Origin: Bifidobacterium tissieri
GTDB taxonomy: Bacteria; Actinomycetota; Actinomycetes; Actinomycetales; Bifidobacteriaceae
Direction: 5' to 3'
Length of the DNA stretch: 64,000 nucleotides
Assembly (NCBI RefSeq): GCF_002259645.1
Contig: NZ_MWWV01000009.1
Span: forward strand, 1-64,000
A program made the translations under genes and the position numbers. The stretch's first letter is position 1. Each line of letters starts with the position of its first letter. Below are positions 45,857-53,993 of the stretch, in pieces. Below the pieces are notes generated by a model. The model saw nothing but the letters and a program-made list of their open reading frames with translations, did not search any database and was not told the origin of the DNA.

Positions 45857-46239
45857 AAAAATCATACCGTCTTCCCGGCGTATTCTGGGATCATCGACCA
45901 GAATCTATTTCAGCACTAGAGTCAGTTGCTTATAACCCATTTTATTTGAAGGTCGGCCATCCAGAATGCTTATTCGATTACAACGGTAAGCACCGTTGCA
46001 TCAGCCTCACCGAACTGCTTTCACTGAGCTCTCAGACAGCAGTCGATTCACTTGCTCGACAATTATTGAATGTTACTGCAATCGCCATCATCTGTGATTA
46101 CAAACCTGAGTTTTACGGGAGCATAGCTAACAAGTTCTTCCAACATCGAATACGTCAGGCACTCCGCTTGTTGGAAGACTTAGTCCCAGACACTGCAGTG
46201 ACATTGATGCAACTACCAAATCGAAAGTCGGTCTCATGA
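45853..46239 (+). CDS. cassette gene D1, unknown function (island 1)
   Basis: 128 residues. It overlaps the ImmA-like frame and the next gene by 4 nt each (ATGA), so it is tightly coupled. No known domain was recognised. The half around NVTAIAIICDYKPEFYGSIA through HRIRQALRLLEDL resembles the C-terminus of D2 in island 2 (NVAEIVIHDDRPRCGN ... RRSLDAFRTMIE): shared N-V, I-I, D, P, N, F, R, A and R positions with similar spacing. The similarity is modest and needs a profile comparison. Confidence 0.6.
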   Translation: MKKSYRLPGVFWDHRPESISALESVAYNPFYLKVGHPECLFDYNGKHRCISLTELLSLSSQTAVDSLARQLLNVTAIAIICDYKPEFYGSIANKFFQHRIRQALRLLEDLVPDTAVTLMQLPNRKSVS

Positions 46240-46937
46240 TCCATACGCTGGTAGATATCTTGAAATTGATTGAACAGTATCAACATTACCTCGAACAGCA
46301 AGGGGTTAACTTTGACAGTCAAGGCTTTCCTCACCTGCGACGCGAATGGTATTTAAAAGAATGGCCAGACGTAATCGTGACGTATAAGGAACGCAAATCC
46401 ACGCTCGTAAAGAATCCGTCGAATACCGTATTGTGCTTCTACTGTGCAGACGGACTCATCTATCCGCGTCTCGAACACGCACTAGATGAGATCGATAATT
46501 ATCGGCCATTCATGGGCATCATTGGCTCAGACGTCACCGTTACGGAGGACATGGATATTGAGTGGCAACGAACAACCATCCTCCTTAACCAATTATTCAA
46601 TGCCATTCTCGCAGTCAACGGCATCAGAATTGCACAGAATCTACGTATTGGTTTGCCATCAACTCTTGCGTGTCTTCTCAACATACCGGCAAATGTCATG
46701 TGTGCTTCTAGCACGCTTGGTTGTTCCCCGACACAACAAGGAGATATCTCATATTCAGTCAAGCTTCATACGCTTAGACCATCCGCGGTCATGCTCTATG
46801 GCAAGGAGGATCTTATCATGGAGCAGCAGCTGGATTCCGCCGGAATTCCTTATCGACGATATGACGATGTTCACACATTGTACAAAACAAACTCTTTCTC
46901 TTTACGAACAGAACCGAGGCACAAATTGGACAACTGA
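46236..46937 (+). CDS. cassette gene A1, DUF4417 family (island 1)
   Basis: 233 residues. A DUF4417-type sequence: YRPFMGIIGSDVTV, then NGIRIAQNLRIG, and the family hallmark CASSTLGCSP (near residue 155), where relatives have an S/T-x-G-C turn. It is related to A2 of island 2 (VQIVPNWRIGDQST ... AVGTLGCSRGG). DUF4417 occurs mostly on phages and integrative elements and has no established function. The stop is followed by a 159-nt gap before gene B1, unlike island 2 where A and B nearly touch. Confidence 0.75.
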   Translation: MIHTLVDILKLIEQYQHYLEQQGVNFDSQGFPHLRREWYLKEWPDVIVTYKERKSTLVKNPSNTVLCFYCADGLIYPRLEHALDEIDNYRPFMGIIGSDVTVTEDMDIEWQRTTILLNQLFNAILAVNGIRIAQNLRIGLPSTLACLLNIPANVMCASSTLGCSPTQQGDISYSVKLHTLRPSAVMLYGKEDLIMEQQLDSAGIPYRRYDDVHTLYKTNSFSLRTEPRHKLDN

Positions 46938-47096
46938 AAACAAAGACTCTCATCATGCGTCGGAGCTAACCAGTAGTACCCTCACAAGGATTCGCACATC
47001 CCTCATACCGCAGTTTACTTATGTGGCATTGTTAGGAAATATTCTACAAATTGTCATTATCCAAAATTCGATTCGGATGCACTATAAGGAGTTTTC

Positions 47097-47471
47097 ATAT
47101 CCGACACGAAAACCGCGTATTCGGCAGCATCGAAGCACTATATCAAAGATGTCGTCCCCAAATCACCAACTGAACAGGAACGGTACCGCAAGGCTAAGGA
47201 ACGCGAAGCCAAGTATAACGATGATTGGGGCAGACTCTCGGTCAATCTCAATGATATTATCCAACAATTCGCCCCAGGATCCACCGGAAAAAAGAAAGGC
47301 TATAAATATAAATATGTTGGCAAGGACTACATTGTTTTAGCAGACATGATCGCCGGATACCTACGTATCGTCGACCGACGTACCAGTCAGTTCGTCAAAC
47401 TTGATGGAACACCCGGCGATGATCCGGAAACACATTTTAAAATCCTCAAGAGGAAGGATATGCGATCATGA
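47097..47471 (+). CDS. cassette gene B1, unknown function, apparent ATA start (island 1)
   Basis: The frame opens after a TAA at 47085-47087. AAGGAG lies at ideal distance from ATA at 47097, and no ATG, GTG or TTG occurs in frame until ATG at ~47346. The 124-residue product contains LNDIIQQFAPGS, GYLRIVDRR, QFVKLDG and THFKILKRKDMR. All have counterparts in B2 of island 2 (INEVIARFTPGA, GYLRIQDIR, VFVDLNG, THFRIKKRPGMR). It therefore looks like a true homologue whose start codon is mutated or non-canonical. Its stop overlaps gene C1 as ATGA. No known domain. Confidence 0.6.
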   Translation: MSDTKTAYSAASKHYIKDVVPKSPTEQERYRKAKEREAKYNDDWGRLSVNLNDIIQQFAPGSTGKKKGYKYKYVGKDYIVLADMIAGYLRIVDRRTSQFVKLDGTPGDDPETHFKILKRKDMRS

Positions 47472-47818
47472 TGTTCGCTCTGTTTCATAATTTCGACAAT
47501 GTCAAGTTCTGGCACAGAATCCCCCAAAGAATCGGATGCCCTCCATCACAGGTTGAGATCTTTCGTATGACGGCGGACGCCGATCGCGATCTGATGGACG
47601 CCGATCTCGTGGACCCTGTCAACAATCTATGCGATGCATTACTTGGTCCGTATGATGTGGATTTTCTCGACGCCACGCAATGTCGGTTGCTGGCAGGCTG
47701 GATTGAGGCCCGTCTCACACAGCCGATCACACCACGATTGGCAGAGATCTACCGCAAACTCGATGACTACGCACGCCGCGCTATCGAATACAATACCGGC
47801 GTGGTCATCGAGCTCTAA
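47468..47818 (+). CDS. cassette gene C1, unknown function (island 1)
   Basis: 116 residues, coupled to B1 by ATGA. Acidic and mostly helical, with no known domain. Its last 55 residues align without gaps to the last 55 of C2 in island 2, sharing about a dozen positions, including L-x-D-x-x-R-x-A-x-E-x-x-T-x-V near the end (KLDDYARRAIEYNTGVVIEL versus LIDALRVAQEHHTFVELVF). Same size and same place in the cassette support homology. The stop lies 30 nt from the end of the convergent aldo/keto reductase gene, marking the right edge of island 1. Confidence 0.65.
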   Translation: MMFALFHNFDNVKFWHRIPQRIGCPPSQVEIFRMTADADRDLMDADLVDPVNNLCDALLGPYDVDFLDATQCRLLAGWIEARLTQPITPRLAEIYRKLDDYARRAIEYNTGVVIEL

Positions 47819-47848
47819 GCCATCCCAGCGTCCGTAGAAGAAGCAATC

Positions 47849-48853
47849 TCACCGACTCACAGAGGCGTTGAGGAAGCGCAGTTCGTCGGGGGTGAGCACG
47901 AGGCGGGTCGCAGCGAACGAATCCTTGATTTCGTGCGGATTGCGAGCGCTGGGGATTGTGAACAGCTGATCGTATTGGGCCAGCTCCCACGCGAGTACCA
48001 CACGCTGGTACGAGCAGTCGTGCACGGCGGCGACCGTGCGGAATGCGTCGTATCGACGCTGGTCCACCTTGTCGAGGAATCCGCCGAGCGGCGACCAGCA
48101 GACGAACGCCAATCCCAACTGTTCACAGTATTCCAGCGTGTGATCCGGGTCGGGATATGACGGGGAGAACTGGTTCTGCACGGCGATGAACGCGTCTTCC
48201 AGAATCGCGTTCGCGGTCTCGATGTCGTCGGCGTTCACTCGGGAGATGCCCACGTAGCGCACCACGCCCTCGTCCACAAGCTGACGGAACGCCCCCATCT
48301 GCTCGTCGTACGGCACCTGCGGATCGTTGCAGTGCGAATACAGCAGGCTCAACGTGTCGACGCCGAGTCGCAGCGCCGATTCCTTGGCCTGACGGATGAT
48401 GGTCTCCGGTCGGGCGTCGGCCTGCCATCCGTATTCGCCGAAAGCGTTGCCGCTGACCGCGCCGGTACGATCGGCGATGACGGCACGATTCTGATCGGCA
48501 TCGGATTCGGAGTCAGTACTGTTCTCCGCAGCAGCCTCAACGGCGACAGGAGCGGACAGCGTGCGCAGCCATCCGGTCTTGGTGGCGACCAGCACCTCGT
48601 CACGCGGCCCATCCCACGTGCGCAATGCGTCATACACGAGTCTTTCGCCGTAGCCGAGATCCTCCGGCTCGCCGGTGCCGGGTCGACTCGGCAGATAGTA
48701 CGACCATGCGGTGTCGAGGTAGCGTACGCCTTCGTCGAGCGCGGCATGAATCGTATCGATCGCCTCGGTGCGATCGGTCGGCCGCCCCTCGATGGCGAGT
48801 GCCATCGTTCCCATACCCAATCGCGGTGTCTCGAATCCTGCCAACTGCGCCAT
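47849..48853 (-). CDS. aldo/keto reductase
   Basis: 334 residues; AAAGGGG precedes the ATG. NAD(P)H-dependent (beta/alpha)8 oxidoreductase. RLGMGTMAL opens the barrel, GVRYLDTAWSYY carries the catalytic Asp and Tyr, VATKTGW the Lys, and SLLYSHCND has the His/Asn position. ENGFSPSYPDPDH-like QNQFSPSYPDPDH and FTIPSARNPHEIKDSF mark the coenzyme-binding end. An unusual Ser/Asp/Glu-rich insertion (~105-140) interrupts the region after the Lys. The substrate is unknown; it appears unrelated to island 1, which ends just beyond its 3' end. Confidence 0.9.
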   Translation of the reverse strand: MAQLAGFETPRLGMGTMALAIEGRPTDRTEAIDTIHAALDEGVRYLDTAWSYYLPSRPGTGEPEDLGYGERLVYDALRTWDGPRDEVLVATKTGWLRTLSAPVAVEAAAENSTDSESDADQNRAVIADRTGAVSGNAFGEYGWQADARPETIIRQAKESALRLGVDTLSLLYSHCNDPQVPYDEQMGAFRQLVDEGVVRYVGISRVNADDIETANAILEDAFIAVQNQFSPSYPDPDHTLEYCEQLGLAFVCWSPLGGFLDKVDQRRYDAFRTVAAVHDCSYQRVVLAWELAQYDQLFTIPSARNPHEIKDSFAATRLVLTPDELRFLNASVSR

Positions 48854-49148
48854 ATGAGTCCCCTTTCAACTGCTCGGCGGTTGCTCACGCGTTGTGCGCG
48901 TTCCCCGATGCCCTGCGGCACCTTGCGGCACGCACCGTGCCACTTCTCCATCACGATCGTCTCTCAAGGCAACACCTTAGCCGTTTGAAGCCGTTCAGGG
49001 TATCCCCAATGTTTCCAGCATGTCGGCGGGGATTCAAAACAATATTGCCGGCCGACGTCGTTCATTCGACATCGACCGGCAAATCCGTGGCGCACCGTGC
49101 GCACGCCGACACGGACTACGCGTCGGCACCACGCACGACTACGCGCGT

Positions 49149-50990
49149 TTACGCGGCGAGAGTGGCGAACTGGCTGTTGTACAGGTCGGCGTAGAACCCA
49201 CCGGCGGCGAGCAGCTCGTCGTGCGTACCGCGTTCGATGATGTCGCCGTCCTTCATCACGAGGATCATGTCGGCGTTCTTGATCGTGGACAGCCGGTGCG
49301 CGATCACGAAGCTCGTGCGTCCCACGGTCAACTGGTCCATGGCCTTCTGGATCAGCTCCTCGGTTCGCGTATCCACGGAACTGGTCGCCTCGTCGAGGAT
49401 CAGAATGGGCGCATCCTGGATCATGGCTCGTGCGATGGTGAGCAGCTGCTTCTGTCCGGCGGACAGGCTGGTGTTGTCGTTGAGCACGGTGTCGTAGCCG
49501 TCGGGCAGCGAGTTGATGAACCGGTCGAGGCCCACGGCGCGGCACGCCTCGCGCACCTGTTCGTCGGTCACGCCCTGCTTGGAGTACACGATGTTCTCGC
49601 GGATCGTGCCCTCGAACGTCCACGTGTCCTGCAGCACCATGGCGAACTGGTCGTGCACTTCACTGCGTGGCACGGACGAGGTGGACACGCCGTCGATGCG
49701 GATGTCGCCGCCGTTGAGATCGTAGAAGCGCATGAGCAGGTTGACCATGGTGGTCTTGCCGGCACCGGTCGGGCCCACGATCGCCACCTTCTGGCCGGCC
49801 TTCACGCTGGCGCTGAAGTCGTGGATCACGAGTTCGCCGGGCTTGTAGCCGAAGCTCACGTGGTCGAATTCCACGTCGCCACGCAGCCCGTTGGCGTCAC
49901 CGGCCTCGTCGGTGATGTGACGACCGGCGAGCGCGGTCTCATCGCTCATCTCCGGCTCCTCAAGGAAGCCGAACACGCGCTCGGACGCGGCGGCGCAGCG
50001 CTGCAGATTCTGGAACGCCTGGGCGAACTGGGAGAGCGGCTGCGTGTAGAGGCGGATGTACATCATGAACGCCACGATCACGCCGAACTCGATGTCGCCG
50101 TTCATGGCGAGCGCGGCACCCACCACGCACACGGCCACGTAGCCGATGTTGCCGATGAACTGCATGAGCGGCATCATGAGTCCGGACAGGAACTGCGATT
50201 TCCATCCGGACACGTACAGACGGTCGTTGTACTTCTCGAACTGCGCGATCGACGCATCCTCGCCGGAGTATGCCTTGACGATCGTGTGACCCGCGTACAT
50301 CTCCTCCACGTGGCCGTTGACCTCGCCGAGCGCGAGCTGCTGCAGCGTGAAGTACTTCTGCGACGCCTTCATGATGATCAGCATGAGCAGCAGGCCGACC
50401 ACGCTCACGCCGATCGCGGTGAGCGTCATGATCACGTTGTTGTAGAACATCATGACGAGCGAGCCGACGAACAGGGTGACGGATGTGATGAGCGCGCCCA
50501 GCGACTGGCCGAGCGTCTGGCCGATGGCGTCCACATCGTTGGTGATGCGGCTGAGCACGTCGCCGTAGCTGACCTTGTCGAAGTACTTGAGCGGCAGTTT
50601 GTTGATCTTCTTCGAGATGGCGTCGCGCAGACGCTGGGCGGTGCGCTGCGTGACGGTGGCCATGAGCCAGCTCTGCACGTAGGTGAGCAGCGCGTAGCCC
50701 ACGTAGAGCGCCACGAGCGTGACGCAGATGTGCGTGACGGCGTCCATGTCGATCGCGTTCACGACCGGACGTCCGTTCACCATGGCGGGAAGACCCTTGG
50801 TGATCTCGTTGGTGACTTCCTTGAGTTTGTCCGGTCCGATGATCTGGCAGACCGTTCCGATCGCGCCGAGGATCAGCGCGATACCCATGACGGGCAGGTA
50901 CCGCTTGCAGAAGCGGACGAGCTTGCCCATGATCTTGCCGAAGTCCTGCGGTTTTTCCTGTGGTCGGTTCGACCCCATTGGTCCTGGCAT
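49149..50990 (-). CDS. ABC exporter half-transporter (second subunit)
   Basis: 613 residues from ATG 50990 with AAGGAG upstream; a longer open frame to 51236 overlaps the first subunit and is ignored. Six membrane helices (residues ~45-330) are fused to an ATPase with Walker A GPTGAGKTT (~400), signature LSAGQKQLLTIARAM (~510), Walker B ILILDEATSSVD and switch IAHRLST. It starts 59 nt after its partner and is probably the subunit with consensus catalytic residues of a heterodimeric multidrug exporter of the BmrCD/LmrCD kind. Confidence 0.93.
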   Translation of the reverse strand: MPGPMGSNRPQEKPQDFGKIMGKLVRFCKRYLPVMGIALILGAIGTVCQIIGPDKLKEVTNEITKGLPAMVNGRPVVNAIDMDAVTHICVTLVALYVGYALLTYVQSWLMATVTQRTAQRLRDAISKKINKLPLKYFDKVSYGDVLSRITNDVDAIGQTLGQSLGALITSVTLFVGSLVMMFYNNVIMTLTAIGVSVVGLLLMLIIMKASQKYFTLQQLALGEVNGHVEEMYAGHTIVKAYSGEDASIAQFEKYNDRLYVSGWKSQFLSGLMMPLMQFIGNIGYVAVCVVGAALAMNGDIEFGVIVAFMMYIRLYTQPLSQFAQAFQNLQRCAAASERVFGFLEEPEMSDETALAGRHITDEAGDANGLRGDVEFDHVSFGYKPGELVIHDFSASVKAGQKVAIVGPTGAGKTTMVNLLMRFYDLNGGDIRIDGVSTSSVPRSEVHDQFAMVLQDTWTFEGTIRENIVYSKQGVTDEQVREACRAVGLDRFINSLPDGYDTVLNDNTSLSAGQKQLLTIARAMIQDAPILILDEATSSVDTRTEELIQKAMDQLTVGRTSFVIAHRLSTIKNADMILVMKDGDIIERGTHDELLAAGGFYADLYNSQFATLAA

Positions 50991-51049
50991 TGGTTTCTCC
51001 TTATACGACTTGTACGTTGTGCGACTTGACTGTGATGTGGCGGTCCGGT

Positions 51050-52873
51050 TCAGGCGGCGAGTTCGGACTGGCTGAGCTGGCTTTCGGCGATTTCGCGGTA
51101 GACATCGCAGGTGTCGAGCAGTTCCTTGTGCGTGCCGTGGCCGACCACGCGGCCGCCGTCGAGCACGATGATCTGGTCGGCGTGCATGATCGTGCCGATG
51201 CGCTGGGCGACGATCAGCTTGGTCGAGTCGGCGCATTCGCGGGCGAGCGCCTCGCGCACTTCGCGGTCGGTGCGGAAATCAAGCGCGGAGAACGAGTCGT
51301 CGAACACGAGGATCTCGGGGTGACGCCATACCGCGCGCGCGATGGACAGTCGCTGCTTCTGGCCGCCGGACACGTTGGAACCGCCCTGGGCGATGTCGGA
51401 ATCAATGCCGCGTGGCATCTTGTCGACGAATTCGCTGGCCTGCGCCACGTCGATGGCGGCGCGCACGGAGTCGGCGATGGCGTCGGCATCGGTATCGGCC
51501 TTATCGGAAGCGGACGCGGCAACGGACGCGTTTCGTGCATCCTTGTCGCCGTACGCCACGTTGCTTGCCACGGTTCCCTTGAACATCACGGATCGCTGCG
51601 GCACGTAGCCGATGCGGTCACGCAGCGCCTTGAGGGTGTAGTCACGCACGTCCACGCCGTCGACGAACACCTGTCCTTCGGTGGCGTCGTAGAAGCGCGG
51701 CACCAGATTCACGAGCGTGGACTTGCCGGAGCCGGTGGAGCCGATGAACGCCACGGTCTGTCCGGGTTCGGCCTTGAAGCTCACGTGCTCGAGCATCGGC
51801 TCACGCGAGTCGGGGTAGGTGAAGCTCACGTCGCGGAACTCGACCTCGCCGCGTAGTGCGCGACCGCTGGCGTCACGCTCACCGTCGGTGCGCTCGCCGT
51901 CGGTGACGGTCGGCTTGGTGTTCAGCACCTCAAGCACGCGCTTGGCGGACACGTCGGCGCGCGGCCAGAGCACGAATACCATACTCATCATGAGGAAGCT
52001 CATGATCACCTGCACGGAGTAGCTGGAGAACACCACCATGTTCGAGAACAGGGTGAGCTTGTCCATCATGCCGGCGGCGTCGATCAGATAGGCGCCGATC
52101 CAGTAGACGGCGAGCATCAGACCGTTCATCACGGTGTTCATGAGCGGCATCATCACGCTCATCGCACGGTTGGCGAACAGCTGCGTTTCGGTCAGATCGG
52201 TGTTGGCCTTGTCGAACTTGGCCTCCTGATAGGCCTCGGCGTTGTATGCGCGGACCACGCGCAGGCCGGTGAGGTTTTCACGTGAAACGCGGTTGATGTT
52301 GTCGGTAAGGGCCTGCATGGCCTTGAACTTGGGCATGACCAGCGCCATCAGGATCACGATGGCCACCATGAGGACCGCTACGGCCACGCCGGTGGCCAGC
52401 GTCCATTCGAAGCCCTTGCCTGCGATCTTGAGCACCGCCCACACGGCCATGATCGGCGACTGTACGAGCAGCATCAGGCCCATGGTCATGAACATCTGGA
52501 TCTGCGTGATGTCGTTGGTCGAACGGGTGATCAGACTGGCGGACGAGAACCGACTCATCTCCGCCGGACCGAACGATTCCACACGGTGGAATTCCAACGA
52601 ACGCAGACGTTGGCTGAACGATGCGCCCACGCGTGCGGCGATCAGGCTGATGAACACCATGCACACGACTGCGCCAAGCGATACGGCGAGCATCTTGCCG
52701 CCGGCGATCCAGATGTCGCGCATCTCGCTGCCGGGCGTTTCGACGAGTCGGGTGATATCGGCCATGTAGTCGGGCAGTTCCAGATTGAACCAGATCTGCG
52801 CGATGACCAGCAGCAGGCCGACGAACAGCTGCCCCCATTCGGCCTTGGATAGGTATTTACTGATTTTCAGCAC
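51050..52873 (-). CDS. ABC exporter half-transporter (first subunit)
   Basis: 607 residues from a GTG preceded by GGGGAG. Six membrane helices and an ATPase: Walker A GSTGSGKST (~380), VSGGQKQRLSIARA signature, and Walker B ILVFDDSFSALD, where the catalytic Glu is replaced by Asp-Ser as in the degenerate-site subunit of heterodimeric exporters. An acidic Ala/Asp-rich insertion (NASVAASASDKADTDADAIA) sits between Q loop and signature. Operators for the MarR regulator lie directly upstream, so the pair is probably an inducible drug or peptide exporter. Confidence 0.93.
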   Translation of the reverse strand: MLKISKYLSKAEWGQLFVGLLLVIAQIWFNLELPDYMADITRLVETPGSEMRDIWIAGGKMLAVSLGAVVCMVFISLIAARVGASFSQRLRSLEFHRVESFGPAEMSRFSSASLITRSTNDITQIQMFMTMGLMLLVQSPIMAVWAVLKIAGKGFEWTLATGVAVAVLMVAIVILMALVMPKFKAMQALTDNINRVSRENLTGLRVVRAYNAEAYQEAKFDKANTDLTETQLFANRAMSVMMPLMNTVMNGLMLAVYWIGAYLIDAAGMMDKLTLFSNMVVFSSYSVQVIMSFLMMSMVFVLWPRADVSAKRVLEVLNTKPTVTDGERTDGERDASGRALRGEVEFRDVSFTYPDSREPMLEHVSFKAEPGQTVAFIGSTGSGKSTLVNLVPRFYDATEGQVFVDGVDVRDYTLKALRDRIGYVPQRSVMFKGTVASNVAYGDKDARNASVAASASDKADTDADAIADSVRAAIDVAQASEFVDKMPRGIDSDIAQGGSNVSGGQKQRLSIARAVWRHPEILVFDDSFSALDFRTDREVREALARECADSTKLIVAQRIGTIMHADQIIVLDGGRVVGHGTHKELLDTCDVYREIAESQLSQSELAA

Positions 52874-53169
52874 GGTTACGCTCCCCTCATGTCATATCCC
52901 ACTCACATCCCCCGCCCCTTCATCCTTAGTGTGATCACACCAAGGTGGCAGGACCCAAGCAAGCAGTCCCAGAATCCTTGCAATATCAAGGATTTAAGGC
53001 CTATTCACCAGAACACCACATTCTTAGTGTGATCACACTAAGAATGTGGATAGGTTGTTTTGGGTTGTTTTGATTATTTTGAGTGGTCATTATTTGTAGT
53101 GTTCAGTATTCTGCAATAGAAAACCCGGCTTGAACACCGGGCGTATGGTCGGCTCACACGACACACGAC
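52874..53169 (-). promoter_or_regulatory. exporter promoter region with MarR-type operators
   Basis: A perfect 20-bp palindrome CTTAGTGTGATCACACTAAG lies at 53023-53042. A near-perfect second copy (one mismatch pair) is at 52924-52945, about 98 nt away. Both lie upstream of the exporter start and downstream of the marR gene. Spacing suits repression by two dimers. Confidence 0.75.
53121..53141 (-). terminator. terminator after the MarR gene
   Basis: On the minus strand CCCGG-TGTTCAAG-CCGGG is followed by TTTTC. It would separate the regulator message from the exporter operon, leaving the exporter with its own promoter. Confidence 0.75.
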
Positions 53170-53631
53170 TCAGATCTTGCAAGGCGGACCCGCAGGTGGG
53201 CCGGGAAATCCTTCATCGTGCATGCAGTCGACAAATTCCTTGCAGCGATCAAGAAACTGTCGGGTATGCTCCTCCCCCATTCGTTCGAAGACGCGGACAA
53301 ACCGATCATGAATCTCACGAAACATCGCCTCGTCCGTTTCACGACCGAGCTTGGTGACACTCACCAGCACGTTGCGTCGATTGGCCGGGTCGGTTTCGCG
53401 TACGATCAGCCCCTTCTTCTCCAGCCGATCCAGAATCGCGGATACACGACCCGGACTGACACCCAGATCGTCGGATATGCGCCCCGGCGTCAACGGCACG
53501 CTCGACGCGGCCAGTATATGCAACGCCGGGCGTTCGCCGCGCGATCCGCGGTTCATCTTGTCAAAGGACTTGCCGCGATCGTTCATCGTGAGTGAAAACA
53601 TCTCCGATACCGCGTCCTCAGCAAATCCCAT
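53170..53631 (-). CDS. MarR-family transcriptional regulator
   Basis: 153 residues; AAAGGA precedes the ATG. The winged helix-turn-helix comprises PLTPGRISDDLGVSPGRVSA-ILDRLEKKGLIVRET with the wing DPANRRNVLVSVTKLG. The C-terminus is helical for dimerisation and ends Pro/Gly/Cys-rich (FPGPPAGPPCKI). It is upstream of, and in the same direction as, the heterodimeric ABC exporter, and the 20-bp palindromes between them are the likely binding sites. It is presumably released by the exported compound. Confidence 0.93.
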   Translation of the reverse strand: MGFAEDAVSEMFSLTMNDRGKSFDKMNRGSRGERPALHILAASSVPLTPGRISDDLGVSPGRVSAILDRLEKKGLIVRETDPANRRNVLVSVTKLGRETDEAMFREIHDRFVRVFERMGEEHTRQFLDRCKEFVDCMHDEGFPGPPAGPPCKI

Positions 53632-53993
53632 GATCGTTCCTTTCTCGATTTCCGAATACTTTTTATCATCAATATTTTATAGTGTCAACTATTCGGCGTT
53701 CCGTGCGTTTTCCCTTGAAATTTCAATGGTTTTGACACATCAAGCCACACCCGGCGAATACGACTACATTCCACATTCGCCACACTATCTTCCACACGCA
53801 CGCCACGCGCCTTCCACGTAGTGGGTTCAAACCCGCGGGTGACGTGCCATGCGACTACCCTCGGTACACGTTGCTCGAACGACGCCCAAACCGAGTCATC
53901 GGCAAAGGCGCCCGTATCGAATGTTTCACGTGGAACGTCCACTCGGCGACCACGCGCGGCATTCGCACAGCCATCAGAGAGGAAGGGAACGCC
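53632..53993. other. divergent region between marR and the amino-acid permease
   Basis: No gene is seen. A parS-like sequence TGTTTCACGTGGAACG (53922-53937, two mismatches from the consensus) and a T-arm-like GGGTTCAAACCC near 53824 are present. An AT-rich patch at 53640-53700 probably contains the marR promoter. Confidence 0.45.

Noticed and set aside
49020-51029. 669-codon open frame antisense to the ABC exporter
   Set aside because: Same artefact: a shadow of a well-supported ABC transporter gene with abnormal composition.
53815-53840. tRNA gene suggested by GGGTTCAAACCC
   Set aside because: No matching acceptor, D or anticodon arms can be folded on either strand.
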